The translations under genes were made by a program, and so were the position numbers. A DNA stretch of 64,000 bases from Sphingobacterium detergens (lineage in GTDB: Bacteria; Bacteroidota; Bacteroidia; Sphingobacteriales; Sphingobacteriaceae): contig NZ_RAPY01000001.1 in NCBI RefSeq assembly GCF_003610355.1, forward strand, positions 2,596,500 through 2,660,499. Direction: 5' to 3'. Positions 36,343 through 44,669 of this stretch are shown here, piece after piece. Under the pieces are notes generated by a model that had not been told where the DNA came from, ran no database searches, and saw only the letters and a program-made list of their open reading frames with translations. Numbering within the stretch: the stretch's first letter is position 1; every line of letters begins with the position of its first letter.

Positions 36343-37017
36343 TTAATACAATTTAAGATCTGTATAGGTGGTACCAATAGGTATTATTCTGTCAGCTATC
36401 CAGATCTGGGCGCGATCAAACTTTGTCATTTTGCCTTTTGCAACAATAAATGCCCTGTGGCAACGCACAAAATCAGACTTTGGCAGCAATTCGCTGAGCT
36501 CACTGATGGTGATCCTTGAGCTAATCAGTTTATCCGACAGATGTATTTGCGTATAGTTACCGGAAGCTTCGATATAGTGTATATCTTCAAATTCGATCTT
36601 TACATGTTCATAGCCATCTTTTACAAAAAAATAGCCCTTGTTGGTCTCAGCCTTTGCAGATCTCAGATGGTACAATTCATGTGCTTTGTTGCAGGCCTTT
36701 AGAAATCGAGCCATGGAAAAAGGCTTTAACAGATAATCAATTGCGTCAAGTTCAAAGCTCAGCAAAGCATGTTCGGAATAAGCGGTTGTAAAAATAATCA
36801 TGGGAACCGTACTCAGGCTTTTCAGAAACTCGATACCTGAAATATCAGGCATCTTAATATCCAGAAAAATCAGATCAACATGTTGCCGCTGTAAATAACT
36901 GATTGCCATAAATGCATCTGTGAATGTTTCTCTCAATTCAATAAAGGGAACTTTTGACGTGTGATGGCTAATGACCTCCAACGCCAACGGCTCATCATCT
37001 ATCGCTATGGCTATCAT
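36343..37017 (-). CDS. LytTR-type response regulator (second pair)
   Basis: A 224-residue receiver plus LytTR regulator. The acidic pocket is AIDDEP, the phospho-acceptor Asp53 is in IFLDIKMPD, and the Lys is in DYLLKPFSM; the DNA-binding half has IHYIEASGNYTQIHL and DFVRCHRAFIVAKGK. Its partner kinase starts 1.7 kb upstream and ends at 37208, but a 185-base remnant of another gene separates them. The serine hydrolase gene is directly downstream. The target is unknown. Confidence 0.9.
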   Translation of the reverse strand: MIAIAIDDEPLALEVISHHTSKVPFIELRETFTDAFMAISYLQRQHVDLIFLDIKMPDISGIEFLKSLSTVPMIIFTTAYSEHALLSFELDAIDYLLKPFSMARFLKACNKAHELYHLRSAKAETNKGYFFVKDGYEHVKIEFEDIHYIEASGNYTQIHLSDKLISSRITISELSELLPKSDFVRCHRAFIVAKGKMTKFDRAQIWIADRIIPIGTTYTDLKLY

Positions 37018-37022
37018 ACAAA

Positions 37023-37207
37023 TTATTGGTTTAAAATCTTGTCAAGCTGCTCGTAAAGCTGCTGTCCATGACTCGGTCGAAGCGCTTTTTCAACGACCAA
37101 TTTTCCTGTTTTATCAAATATAAAATATTGTGGGTAATATTCCGCTTTGTCCTTGGCATTTCGTAGCAGCTCTTTCCAAAAGGGATCTATCTGTTCCCTA
37201 TTTTTAC
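37023..37207 (-). pseudogene. Decayed C-terminus of a TlpA/thioredoxin-like protein
   Basis: Between the LytS-like kinase and its LytTR regulator, 58 codons ending at a TAA (37023-37025) read PFWKELLRNAKDKAEYY, PQYFIFDKTGKLVVEK and ALRPSHGQQLYEQLDKIL. This is the typical last strand and helix of redoxin-type thiol-disulfide oxidoreductases (P-x-x-F-I-x-D-x-x-G). There is no ATG in frame, a TGA closes the frame just upstream inside the kinase gene, and the CxxC part is absent. It is a truncated remnant left by deletion, not a functional gene. Its neighbours on both sides appear intact. Confidence 0.75.
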
Positions 37208-38716
37208 CTAGTCAATATGTAAGGTCAAATGGATAAAAAATTCCTGTGCATTTTCACGAATGATCAGCTCATGCCTGTCCTTATACAACAGCAATAGGCG
37301 TTTCCGTACATTGTCAAGCCCCACGCCGCTTTTTAACTTTTCAGGATCATTGTCATTTTTGAGATTGATACTGTTACTGACATCAAAGAATAGCACATTC
37401 CCCCTGACCTGTAAGGAAATTTTGATATACGAGGGTTTCTGTAAACTAATACCATGTTTGAACGCATTCTCAACAAAAGGAATAAGCAACATCGGGGTAA
37501 TTTGGTGATTTTCAAACTGCTCTTCAATCAACGTTTCGATCTTAATATCGGCAGATTGTGAGGTCCGAAGAGTTTGCAATGCGATATAATTATTCAGGTA
37601 TTCGACCTCTCGGATCAGCGAAATCTTATCCTGTGTGTTCTCATGAAGCATAAACCGCATCATGTCACCCAACCGCTGGATGCCCTCCCCTGTCCGTTCG
37701 GCTTTTTCCTGCAAAGCGGTACCATACAATGTATTTAATGCGTTAAACAGGAAATGTGGATTGATCTGTGACTTTAAGAAGTTGAGATTAGCATCCGATT
37801 TACCCAGTTCGGTACGTAGTGAGGTCAACTCAGAATTTTGTAAAACACGTTTTCTATACAAAAACCATGAAAGTGGAATACTGACCAATAACTGTGTAGG
37901 TAGATGAAACAACGCTACGATAAAAATTACTTCGGAGGTCCGATTGAAGAAGAACAACGCCAAAATACATAAGGGTAACATGAGGACCAAACTAATGACA
38001 AAGATGTGCCAAAAATAGCTACTAAATTTCTTTTGCTGCCTATACAGTTCAGGCAATAGGTAGTAAAGCGAATAAATCACAATACCAACTGCAGAGAGCA
38101 CCACCATGGTCCAGAGAATCGTAAGCTGAAAATTTGATCTGGATATAATCCATAAAAATAATCCTACAAACCAAAAGCTGATCCCTAAAGCGAGATCTAT
38201 TTTCATCTGTCTTTGTCCTGTGACATTTCCATCCATATTTTTGAGCAGATAGGCTATAAAATACTTCACGCAGGTATAGACCGAAATAAGGATGACCATT
38301 AATGCCGTCTTATTAAATGCATCAAAAAACAGGCTATTATATCCCTGTTGAATTGTCTTATAGGCCAACAACTCATAGGTATGACTATATGTCTTAGCAA
38401 TACCTAGAACAAGGCTAACGACAGCTATCAGCAGAACGATCAGGGAGTAATTGAATGCTTCGCGTTTCCTATCAATAATTGCGGGGATCAGTATAAAATT
38501 CAGCGCCAAAAAACTTAGATAGACCGCTAAAATATAAAGGAACTTGGGCACAAAAAAGTTAAAGAAATAGGAATAGCTTATGCCTACGGTAATGAATTGT
38601 TCATGGATACCACCATCATTCCTTTGATTGGTGTCTGATACAAGGTTATAGCTGAATATAATAAAAAGCAGCGTTGCTAACCAGAATTCTACTTTTCGAA
38701 AATCTTTTAGTTTCAT
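37208..38716 (-). CDS. LytS/YehU-type sensor histidine kinase (second pair)
   Basis: A 502-residue kinase with about seven or eight membrane helices in its first 310 residues (for example FWLATLLFIIFSYNL, IALLIAVVSLVLGI-like segments and FIVALFHLPTQLLVSIPLSWFLY) and no large extracellular domain. The conserved phospho-acceptor region SQINPHFLFNALNTLYG and the ATPase motifs LLIPFVENAFKHGI and SGVGLDNVRKRLLLLY follow. It pairs with the LytTR regulator at 36343-37017, although a pseudogene now lies between them. The signal is unknown. Confidence 0.9.
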   Translation of the reverse strand: MKLKDFRKVEFWLATLLFIIFSYNLVSDTNQRNDGGIHEQFITVGISYSYFFNFFVPKFLYILAVYLSFLALNFILIPAIIDRKREAFNYSLIVLLIAVVSLVLGIAKTYSHTYELLAYKTIQQGYNSLFFDAFNKTALMVILISVYTCVKYFIAYLLKNMDGNVTGQRQMKIDLALGISFWFVGLFLWIISRSNFQLTILWTMVVLSAVGIVIYSLYYLLPELYRQQKKFSSYFWHIFVISLVLMLPLCILALFFFNRTSEVIFIVALFHLPTQLLVSIPLSWFLYRKRVLQNSELTSLRTELGKSDANLNFLKSQINPHFLFNALNTLYGTALQEKAERTGEGIQRLGDMMRFMLHENTQDKISLIREVEYLNNYIALQTLRTSQSADIKIETLIEEQFENHQITPMLLIPFVENAFKHGISLQKPSYIKISLQVRGNVLFFDVSNSINLKNDNDPEKLKSGVGLDNVRKRLLLLYKDRHELIIRENAQEFFIHLTLHID

Positions 38717-38940
38717 AATGTAATCAATTATTCATTTGTGTTTGCATTTAATGGTATTCATGAATGCTTCACATTTTGTTGTTAAATGGTCAAATGGAAT
38801 ATCCAGTTTTTCTTCGCATTGTTTGTGCCTTTCCAACATGGATATTTCATCTACGATTGGTTTTGATGATACAATACTAATAGAAATGAAAAGTTAAATA
38901 GAAAAAATGTGACGAATGCCCTAAAAAATGGGATGGGTAA

Positions 38941-39507
38941 TTATTCTAGGAATTTCTTAAGTTCCCGATTGAGGCTTCTGACCGAAATACCGAGATAGGC
39001 AGCCATATCCTCTTTCTTGATCGCAATATCCTGCTGGGATTGGATTTCCAATAAACGATGTAAACTATGTTCCAGACTGTATAACTGCTGGTAAGATGCC
39101 CGGCTCGAGGTATGCACAATACGTTGTGCCATCACATCCAGCAACATATTGCTCCATGTGATATCTCTTTCCAATAGCTCCCTAAAATACGTTTTGGAAA
39201 ATGCATAGACCGTCACATCGGTCATGGCCTGTATACTACACAGACTGGGAATATGACGAATGCTTTCGATCTCCCCAACGATTTCCCCGACCGAAAGAAA
39301 TTCAACGATATACTCCTTGTCATTGGCCTCGGTAAAATAACACTTGGCTATCCCTTCACTGATAACCATAACCTTGGTGGATGCTGTCCCCTGATCATAT
39401 AAGTTTTGCCCCTTAGTATACTTTCTGACCACAATATCTTCCTGACGCTGCTGCTGAGCGTAAAGTGTTATCGTACGATCCAAAAATGATTGATTTGTTC
39501 TTAACAT
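38941..39507 (-). CDS. Crp/Fnr-family transcriptional regulator
   Basis: A 188-residue regulator, ATG at 39505-39507 (MLRTNQSFLDRT) in preference to a TTG five codons upstream. The beta-roll sensor covers residues 30-115 (KGQNLYDQGTASTKVMVISEG, EFLSVGEIVGEIESIRH) and the C-terminus has a short helix-turn-helix (KKEDMAAYLGISVRSLNRELKKFLE). No cAMP-specific residues are evident. It stands alone; the gap of 224 bases to the kinase gene holds only a small ATTCATGAAT palindrome and no gene that I can see. Confidence 0.87.
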   Translation of the reverse strand: MLRTNQSFLDRTITLYAQQQRQEDIVVRKYTKGQNLYDQGTASTKVMVISEGIAKCYFTEANDKEYIVEFLSVGEIVGEIESIRHIPSLCSIQAMTDVTVYAFSKTYFRELLERDITWSNMLLDVMAQRIVHTSSRASYQQLYSLEHSLHRLLEIQSQQDIAIKKEDMAAYLGISVRSLNRELKKFLE

Positions 39508-39593
39508 AATGATCCGGGACAAATGTCCTTTTAATAATGATTTCCTTTTGAGAAATTAGCTTCATAAAATTACAAAAGTAGATTTAAAAACAG

Positions 39594-39763
39594 CATGATT
39601 TATTCAAGACGACTCTTCGATGTGAGTGGGTTAGATGAACTCTTGAATACTTATGCGCCGAAGGCAGCGTGAACCGAGCGCAGCGAGCTCACGAATACCT
39701 TAAAATACCAACTTAATGAGTAAACGAGCTCATGAAGACCATTGAAAATAATTGATGAACAAC
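39594..39763. repeat. Interspersed repeat, copy B
   Basis: This block begins with CATGATTTATTCAA, as copy A does (11714-11727), and its part 39669-39740 closely matches 11733-11804. It carries an extra 55 bases in the left half with a further degenerate unit (GAACTCTTGAATACTTA). The right end GATGAACAAC is a weak version of copy A's right end. It ends just before the HAD gene start, so it may contribute to that gene's leader. The left part (39601-39640) is not coding in any convincing way. Confidence 0.65.
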
Positions 39764-39774
39764 TAATGATACAA

Positions 39775-40467
39775 ATGAAAAATAAGATAACAACCATCGC
39801 TTTTGATGCCGACGATACCCTCTGGGCCAATGAATCCTATTTTCAGGAAGCAGAAAGACAATTTTGCCTGCTTTTAGAAAACTACCTTCCACAACATACC
39901 GTCTCACAGGAGCTCTTCGCTACCGAGATGAAGAATCTGCACTTATACGGCTATGGGATCAAAGGCTTTATGTTGTGTATGATTGAGACCGCCAATCGAA
40001 TCTCGGAAAACAGGCTGCCCGTTGAGATCATTAATCAAATTATAGCGATCGGACATGAACTCTTGCAGAAGCCCATTGAATTGCTTCCCGGTGTGACTGA
40101 AACGCTGACCCAGCTAAAGGGCAATTACAGACTGGTCGTTGCGACCAAGGGTGATCTCTTGGATCAGGAACGGAAGTTAAAAAATTCGGGACTGGAAGAC
40201 AATTTTCACCATATCGAAATCATGAGCGATAAAAGAGAAAAAGACTATCGTAAGTTACTCAAGCATCTGGATTGCGCACCTGATCGCTTTATGATGCTGG
40301 GCAATTCCCTCAAATCCGATATCCTTCCGGTACTCGAGCTCGGCGGGTTTGGTGTTCATATTCCCTATCATGTGACCTGGACACATGAACAGCATGAGGT
40401 TAATTTAGAACACGAACGCTTTATTGCCCTTCAACGAGTCGATGAGATCCTGACACATCTGGGCTAA
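39775..40467 (+). CDS. HAD-family hydrolase (phosphatase)
   Basis: A 230-residue cytosolic HAD phosphatase. The ATG at 39775 gives KNKITTIAFDADDTLW, which puts motif I (DxD) in its usual place; ATG and TTG starts further left would extend into the repeat. Motif II is the Thr in LVVATKGD, motif III a Lys in SDKREKDYRKLL, motif IV MLGNSLKSDILP. An alpha-helical cap lies between residues 20 and 95. Substrate unknown. A hairpin separates it from the convergent DinB gene. Confidence 0.88.
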   Translation: MKNKITTIAFDADDTLWANESYFQEAERQFCLLLENYLPQHTVSQELFATEMKNLHLYGYGIKGFMLCMIETANRISENRLPVEIINQIIAIGHELLQKPIELLPGVTETLTQLKGNYRLVVATKGDLLDQERKLKNSGLEDNFHHIEIMSDKREKDYRKLLKHLDCAPDRFMMLGNSLKSDILPVLELGGFGVHIPYHVTWTHEQHEVNLEHERFIALQRVDEILTHLG

Positions 40468-40476
40468 AGGCATTTG

Positions 40477-40524
40477 AACAGCGTAAGCTAGCACATTGTC
40501 TACAAAACACTAGCTTATGCTGTT
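40477..40524. terminator. Hairpin between HAD and DinB genes
   Basis: AACAGCGTAAGCTAG (40477-40491) pairs with CTAGCTTATGCTGTT (40510-40524), one G-T pair, 18-base loop. T-tracts are short on both sides, but the location between convergent genes supports a bidirectional terminator. Confidence 0.55.
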
Positions 40525-40530
40525 TGACGC

Positions 40531-41055
40531 TTAATAGGTCATCTGCTCGTCCATTTCATATTTCATACTCGGATAACCGAGTATACGTCGCATCAATGCC
40601 ATCTGACCGCAGAGATAATCCTGCCGTCCAATGCACATCCCTATAAAATTGAGTTTGTTCTCCTCGACAAAAGGAACGTTCATATCAATTTTGAAAATCT
40701 CCGCCAATTGCGCATCGTCTACTTCCAACAGACGCTGATAGACTTTTGGGGAAATGGCATAGAAACTATCTTTCAATTCTTTTAAACTTGGGTAGTTAAA
40801 TTGTTCATCCAATGTTTTACCCATAAAAAATAAGTCGTGGTAGGGATCTTCCTCCTGAAGGCCCAAAATGTATGCAATCCCATAACGTACATTGACAAAG
40901 TTACCGGCCATCCACACCATGTGGTTGGTCTGCCCGTTGATACGTTGACGTGCGTGCTCCTCCGTAATACCATCCAAAACATTGATAAAACTTTGACTGT
41001 GCATCCGATACGCAGGAATAATGACTTCTAATTTTGCTGATTTTGGTTTATCCAT
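40531..41055 (-). CDS. DinB-family protein lacking the usual metal histidines
   Basis: A 174-residue four-helix-bundle protein of the DinB/YfiT superfamily (helix 1 ITEEHARQRING, NHMVWMAGNFVNVRYGIAYI, final helix CIGRQDYLCGQMALMRRIL). In metal-binding members the last helix reads HxxxHxGQ; here those positions are Arg and Leu, leaving only GQ, so a metal-dependent thiol-transferase role is doubtful. Convergent with the HAD gene. Function unknown. Confidence 0.78.
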   Translation of the reverse strand: MDKPKSAKLEVIIPAYRMHSQSFINVLDGITEEHARQRINGQTNHMVWMAGNFVNVRYGIAYILGLQEEDPYHDLFFMGKTLDEQFNYPSLKELKDSFYAISPKVYQRLLEVDDAQLAEIFKIDMNVPFVEENKLNFIGMCIGRQDYLCGQMALMRRILGYPSMKYEMDEQMTY

Positions 41056-41070
41056 TGCTCATTGATCTAT

Positions 41071-41087
41071 AGGTGCCAGGCACCTGG
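41071..41087. other. Short GC-rich palindrome upstream of the DinB gene
   Basis: AGGTGCC-A-GGCACCT (41071-41085) is a perfect 15-base palindrome that also contains CCAGG-CA-CCTGG (41076-41087). It lies 16 bases from the DinB ATG. It could be an operator or a dispersed palindromic motif. No second copy was seen in the window. Confidence 0.4.
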
Positions 41088-41196
41088 TTATTCATCAAAG
41101 TTAGCTGATTTAGCGCATGCTACTCTTGTCGTATGGCAAGAATATGAACTTATTGAAAAGAGCAGCCGTTAAATAGTGAAACCAAGGTAAATTTGA

Positions 41197-41204
41197 TAAC
41201 TTTG
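41197..41204 (+). promoter_or_regulatory. Candidate -7 box for the metal-response two-component genes
   Basis: TAACTTTG matches TAnnTTTG and lies 75 bases before the OmpR-type regulator ATG. Confidence 0.42.
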
Positions 41205-41279
41205 TCCTATACCGTCCATACGCTTTGGTCGAAGTCAATATTGAGGTTGAAGTATTAACGAATAATCTTTCGCTGTTGT

Positions 41280-41960
41280 ATGAAGATTCTTTTAGTCGAA
41301 GATGATGTCCGTGTCGCGGGACTAATAAAACGCGGGCTGGATGAAAACGAATTTCAGACCGACATTGCCTATGATGGTATTTCAGGAAAGAAAATGGCCC
41401 TGCAGCACGATTTCGATCTGATTATTACCGATATCGTATTACCCAAGATGGACGGACTTGATCTCTGTAAGGAAATCCGCCATATCAAACCCGACCTGCC
41501 CATCATCATGCTTACCGCACTCGGTACCACAGATGACAAAATCGAAGGTTTTGATGCTGGGGCGGACGATTATCTAGTCAAACCTTTCGAAATGCGGGAG
41601 CTATTGGCGCGGATACGGGTGCTGCTCAAACGCTATCAGAAACAGGACAGCACTACAGGAACCATCCTGCGCTATGCGGATCTGGAAATGAATCTGCATA
41701 CCAAAAATGTCAGACGCAACAATATCGATATCAATCTGACACCCAAAGAATTCAAACTACTCCACTACCTGCTACTGCACCCCGAACGTGTATTGTCAAG
41801 AATGGAGATTGCCGAAAAAGTTTGGGAAACCCATTTCGATACCGGCACGAATTTTATTGATGTCTATATCAATTACCTCCGAAAAAAAGTAGACAAGGAT
41901 TTTGATAAAAAATATATCCACACCAAATCTGGGATGGGCTTTATTTTAAAACAGGACTAA
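41280..41960 (+). CDS. OmpR/CusR-type response regulator
   Basis: A 226-residue regulator with receiver (acidic VEDD, phospho-acceptor Asp51 in IITDIVLPKMDG, Lys in DYLVKPFEM) and a C-terminal winged helix (INLTPKEFKLLHYLLLHPERVLSRMEI, DTGTNFIDVYINYLRKKVDK). It resembles CusR/CzcR. Its stop TAA shares the A with the ATG of the kinase gene, so they are coupled. The heavy-metal pump genes start 1.5 kb downstream, making metal-induced expression likely. Confidence 0.93.
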   Translation: MKILLVEDDVRVAGLIKRGLDENEFQTDIAYDGISGKKMALQHDFDLIITDIVLPKMDGLDLCKEIRHIKPDLPIIMLTALGTTDDKIEGFDAGADDYLVKPFEMRELLARIRVLLKRYQKQDSTTGTILRYADLEMNLHTKNVRRNNIDINLTPKEFKLLHYLLLHPERVLSRMEIAEKVWETHFDTGTNFIDVYINYLRKKVDKDFDKKYIHTKSGMGFILKQD

Positions 41961-43336
41961 TGCAGATCAGAACGCGAATTACCATACTTTTTACAGTCGT
42001 CACAGCGACCATCCTGATGGTATTTGCCTGCACGGTTTATTATTCGGCCGTAGAGAATCGGGAGAATGAATTTTATGCCCTCCTCAAAAAAGAAGCCTAC
42101 ACCAAAGCAAATCTGTTTTTAAATGCACAGGTAGACAGAAAAACACTGCAAGATATCTACCACAACAACCGAAAAATTCTCAACGAGGTTGAAGTAGCCA
42201 TCTATGACACCCGTTTTAAGCTATTGTACCATGATGCCGTAGACATTGATTTTGTCAAGGAGACGCCGGCTATGTTGCGGGATGTTGTCAAAAAAAAGGA
42301 AATTGGCTTTTATCAGGACAAATGGCAGGTGATCGGCATTACCTATGCATACAACAACGCGAATTTCATCATCACTGCTGCCGCTTATGATCAGTATGGT
42401 TACAATAAACTTCAAAATCTGTTATCGACCATCATTATTGTTTTTATTTTTGCGGTCTTTTTAAGCTATGCCGCCGGAATATTTTTCTCAAAAAAAGTAT
42501 TCCGTCCGATTCAGGCCATGACGCAAAAAGTCAAAAACATATCGGCCAATAGCTTGGATGCAAGACTTCAGAGCACAGGTAATAAAGATGAGCTATCCGA
42601 ACTGGCAAACACCTTTAACGATATGCTGAACCGTCTTGAAAACTCCTTTGATGGCCAAAAGCACTTTGTCTCCAATATTTCCCACGAACTGCGTACGCCT
42701 TTGGCAGCAATGATTACCGAACTCGAAATTTCCACGAATAAAGACCGAAGCACCGCTGAATACAAGGTTATCATTGACAACACGCTAAACGACGCCCAGA
42801 AACTTAAAAAACTGTTTAATAGTCTACTGGATTTTGCCAAGGCGAGTTACGATAGTTCAGAGATTTCCTTCAAAGCACTACGTGTCGATGAAATCCTGCT
42901 TGACGCCTGCCAGCAGATTTTGCAGGCCAATCCCGATTATAAACTCGACATTTTTATTGATCCCGCTCTGGAAGACGAGCAGATGATTTCGATTGTCGGC
43001 AATGAATACCTCCTCCAGGTCGCTTTTGTAAATTTAATTGAAAACGCCTGTAAGTTTTCCGATAACCAAAAATGTTCCATAGCGATTAAATCCAGTGGAA
43101 CGTCTATACAACTAGAATTTAAAGATGACGGCATAGGAATCGAGCCTCAGGATCTTGAACGCATATTTACCCCTTTCTATCGCGGCAACAACAAAGCTTA
43201 CAGTGAAGGGAATGGCATCGGTCTCTCACTGACCAAAAAGATTATTCTACTGCATCAAGGCGAAATTCTTGTCCGCTCAACGAAAGGTATCGGTAGTGTA
43301 TTCCAGATCAATCTACCCCATCCATCAGCACTCTAA
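41960..43336 (+). CDS. Sensor histidine kinase, CusS-type
   Basis: A 458-residue kinase with two membrane helices (residues about 8-28 and 155-178), a periplasmic sensor of about 120 residues, a HAMP linker (KVFRPIQAMTQKVKNI), the phospho-acceptor His in NISHELRTPLAAM and the ATPase motifs NLIENACKFS, DDGIGIEP and GNGIGLSLTKKI. The sensor has no His- or Met-rich metal site that I can pick out by eye. It is coupled to the regulator and lies 163 bases before the adaptor gene. Likely signal: a periplasmic metal ion. Confidence 0.92.
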   Translation: MQIRTRITILFTVVTATILMVFACTVYYSAVENRENEFYALLKKEAYTKANLFLNAQVDRKTLQDIYHNNRKILNEVEVAIYDTRFKLLYHDAVDIDFVKETPAMLRDVVKKKEIGFYQDKWQVIGITYAYNNANFIITAAAYDQYGYNKLQNLLSTIIIVFIFAVFLSYAAGIFFSKKVFRPIQAMTQKVKNISANSLDARLQSTGNKDELSELANTFNDMLNRLENSFDGQKHFVSNISHELRTPLAAMITELEISTNKDRSTAEYKVIIDNTLNDAQKLKKLFNSLLDFAKASYDSSEISFKALRVDEILLDACQQILQANPDYKLDIFIDPALEDEQMISIVGNEYLLQVAFVNLIENACKFSDNQKCSIAIKSSGTSIQLEFKDDGIGIEPQDLERIFTPFYRGNNKAYSEGNGIGLSLTKKIILLHQGEILVRSTKGIGSVFQINLPHPSAL

Positions 43337-43441
43337 TAAAATTCTAATATTTTTCTAAAGCCTCTCTAACTGCCTTCCAGCAGAGGCATGGATAGCTTTG
43401 CACCATAATTTTTTAGAAACAGAAACGCCGGTCATCAACCG

Positions 43442-43469
43442 CCCATTCACTGAACAGTTCTTGAATGGG
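43442..43469. promoter_or_regulatory. Nested palindrome upstream of the metal-efflux operon
   Basis: CCCATTCA pairs with TGAATGGG, and inside GAAC-A-GTTC forms a second arm, giving a 28-base almost continuous palindrome ending 29 bases before the adaptor ATG. It may be the operator for the OmpR-type regulator or for another repressor. No T-run follows, so a terminator is less likely. Confidence 0.45.
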
Positions 43470-43498
43470 TAGAAGATGGCTTTTAGAAACTAAAAACA

Positions 43499-44644
43499 AT
43501 GGTTAACCGCGCTATCAAAATTCCTATCCATCCCCTTAGATTCATGGGCTGGATCGCTGCCCTCACGATCATGCAAGCATGCACTCAACGCTCCGCTGTA
43601 CCTTCGGACGATTCCTCGGCCCTGCATTTCGCAGGTGACACCCTGACGATCAACGCACATGCGCCACTGCTGTCCAAGATCAAGTGTACCGCCGTCGTCC
43701 AGCAACCGCATCAGTTGACATTCAGCACCGCCGCTATGGTCAAAATCATCCCCAATAGTTATGTTGAAATCCCCATGCCCTTTGCGGGGCGGGTTGTCAG
43801 ATCCTACGTGAGCCTGGGGCAGAAAGTAGCGGTCAATACAGCCTTATTTTCAATCAGTTCTTCGGATTATTTCGATGCACAACGAACATACCTTGAGGCC
43901 AAACAAACCTATGCCCTGGCAGCAAATGTTTTAAAACGTCAAAAAGATCTGCTTAGCCACGGTGTCGGTACACAAAAAGAACTTGAAGAAGCGGAAACCA
44001 ATTTTGCCATTAGCAAGACGACGCTCAATAATGCGACAGCATCTTTAAAAATATATGACAACAACCCGGCGCAGGTCGTGCTAGGTCAGCCCCTGCTCGT
44101 CCGTTCACCCATCCATGGTGAAATCCTCAGCAATACCATTGTCCTTGGCCAATACAATAAAGAAGACGCTCCAGCTTTACTCCGGATTGCCGAACTGTCA
44201 AAAGTATGGGTTTCGGCCTATATCAAGGAAAAAGACCTCGGTGCCATAGATCAGATCCGCAGTGTCGAAGTGCAAATTGACAACCAGCCCACAAAAAGAT
44301 TGCAAGGAAAGATTGTCCATATCAATCAGTTTGTCGACGAAGCAAATCGCAATATCGAAGTGCTGGTTGAATGCGACAATAAAGATCGGCTGCTCAAACC
44401 CGGTATGTATGTCAATACGCAATTTGAACAGCTAGCTGCTGCCAGTATATTTATTCCCGCGAAAGCTGTACTCCAATTTAATGATAAAAGCTTTGTCTGG
44501 GTACAGCTAGCACCGCACACATTTATGAGGCGATATGTACAGACCGGTGTCACCGAAAATGAGCAGATTCAGATTATACAGGGTCTGTCCAACGGTGAAC
44601 AGATCATCGGTGAGGGCGCATTTTATCTACTAGCAAGCAACTAA
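43499..44644 (+). CDS. Heavy-metal efflux periplasmic adaptor (CzcB/CusB-type)
   Basis: A 381-residue membrane fusion protein, lipid-anchored at Cys28 or so (TIMQACTQR). The lipoyl halves are IPMPFAGRVVRSYVSLGQKV and LLVRSPIHGEILSNTIVLGQY, with a coiled-coil hairpin at about residues 125-185 (QRTYLEAKQTYALAANVLKRQKD), and the barrel VWVSAYIKEKDLGAI, LLKPGMYVNTQFE. There is no His-rich or CusF-like metal domain. It is first in the CBA-type operon MFP-RND-OMF and 26 bases from the pump gene. Confidence 0.92.
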   Translation: MVNRAIKIPIHPLRFMGWIAALTIMQACTQRSAVPSDDSSALHFAGDTLTINAHAPLLSKIKCTAVVQQPHQLTFSTAAMVKIIPNSYVEIPMPFAGRVVRSYVSLGQKVAVNTALFSISSSDYFDAQRTYLEAKQTYALAANVLKRQKDLLSHGVGTQKELEEAETNFAISKTTLNNATASLKIYDNNPAQVVLGQPLLVRSPIHGEILSNTIVLGQYNKEDAPALLRIAELSKVWVSAYIKEKDLGAIDQIRSVEVQIDNQPTKRLQGKIVHINQFVDEANRNIEVLVECDNKDRLLKPGMYVNTQFEQLAAASIFIPAKAVLQFNDKSFVWVQLAPHTFMRRYVQTGVTENEQIQIIQGLSNGEQIIGEGAFYLLASN

Positions 44645-44669
44645 ATCTTTATCCAAAAATCGTATTACA

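Noticed and set aside
41071..41087. GC-rich palindrome as a transposon end
   Set aside because: No second copy or transposase nearby in the window.
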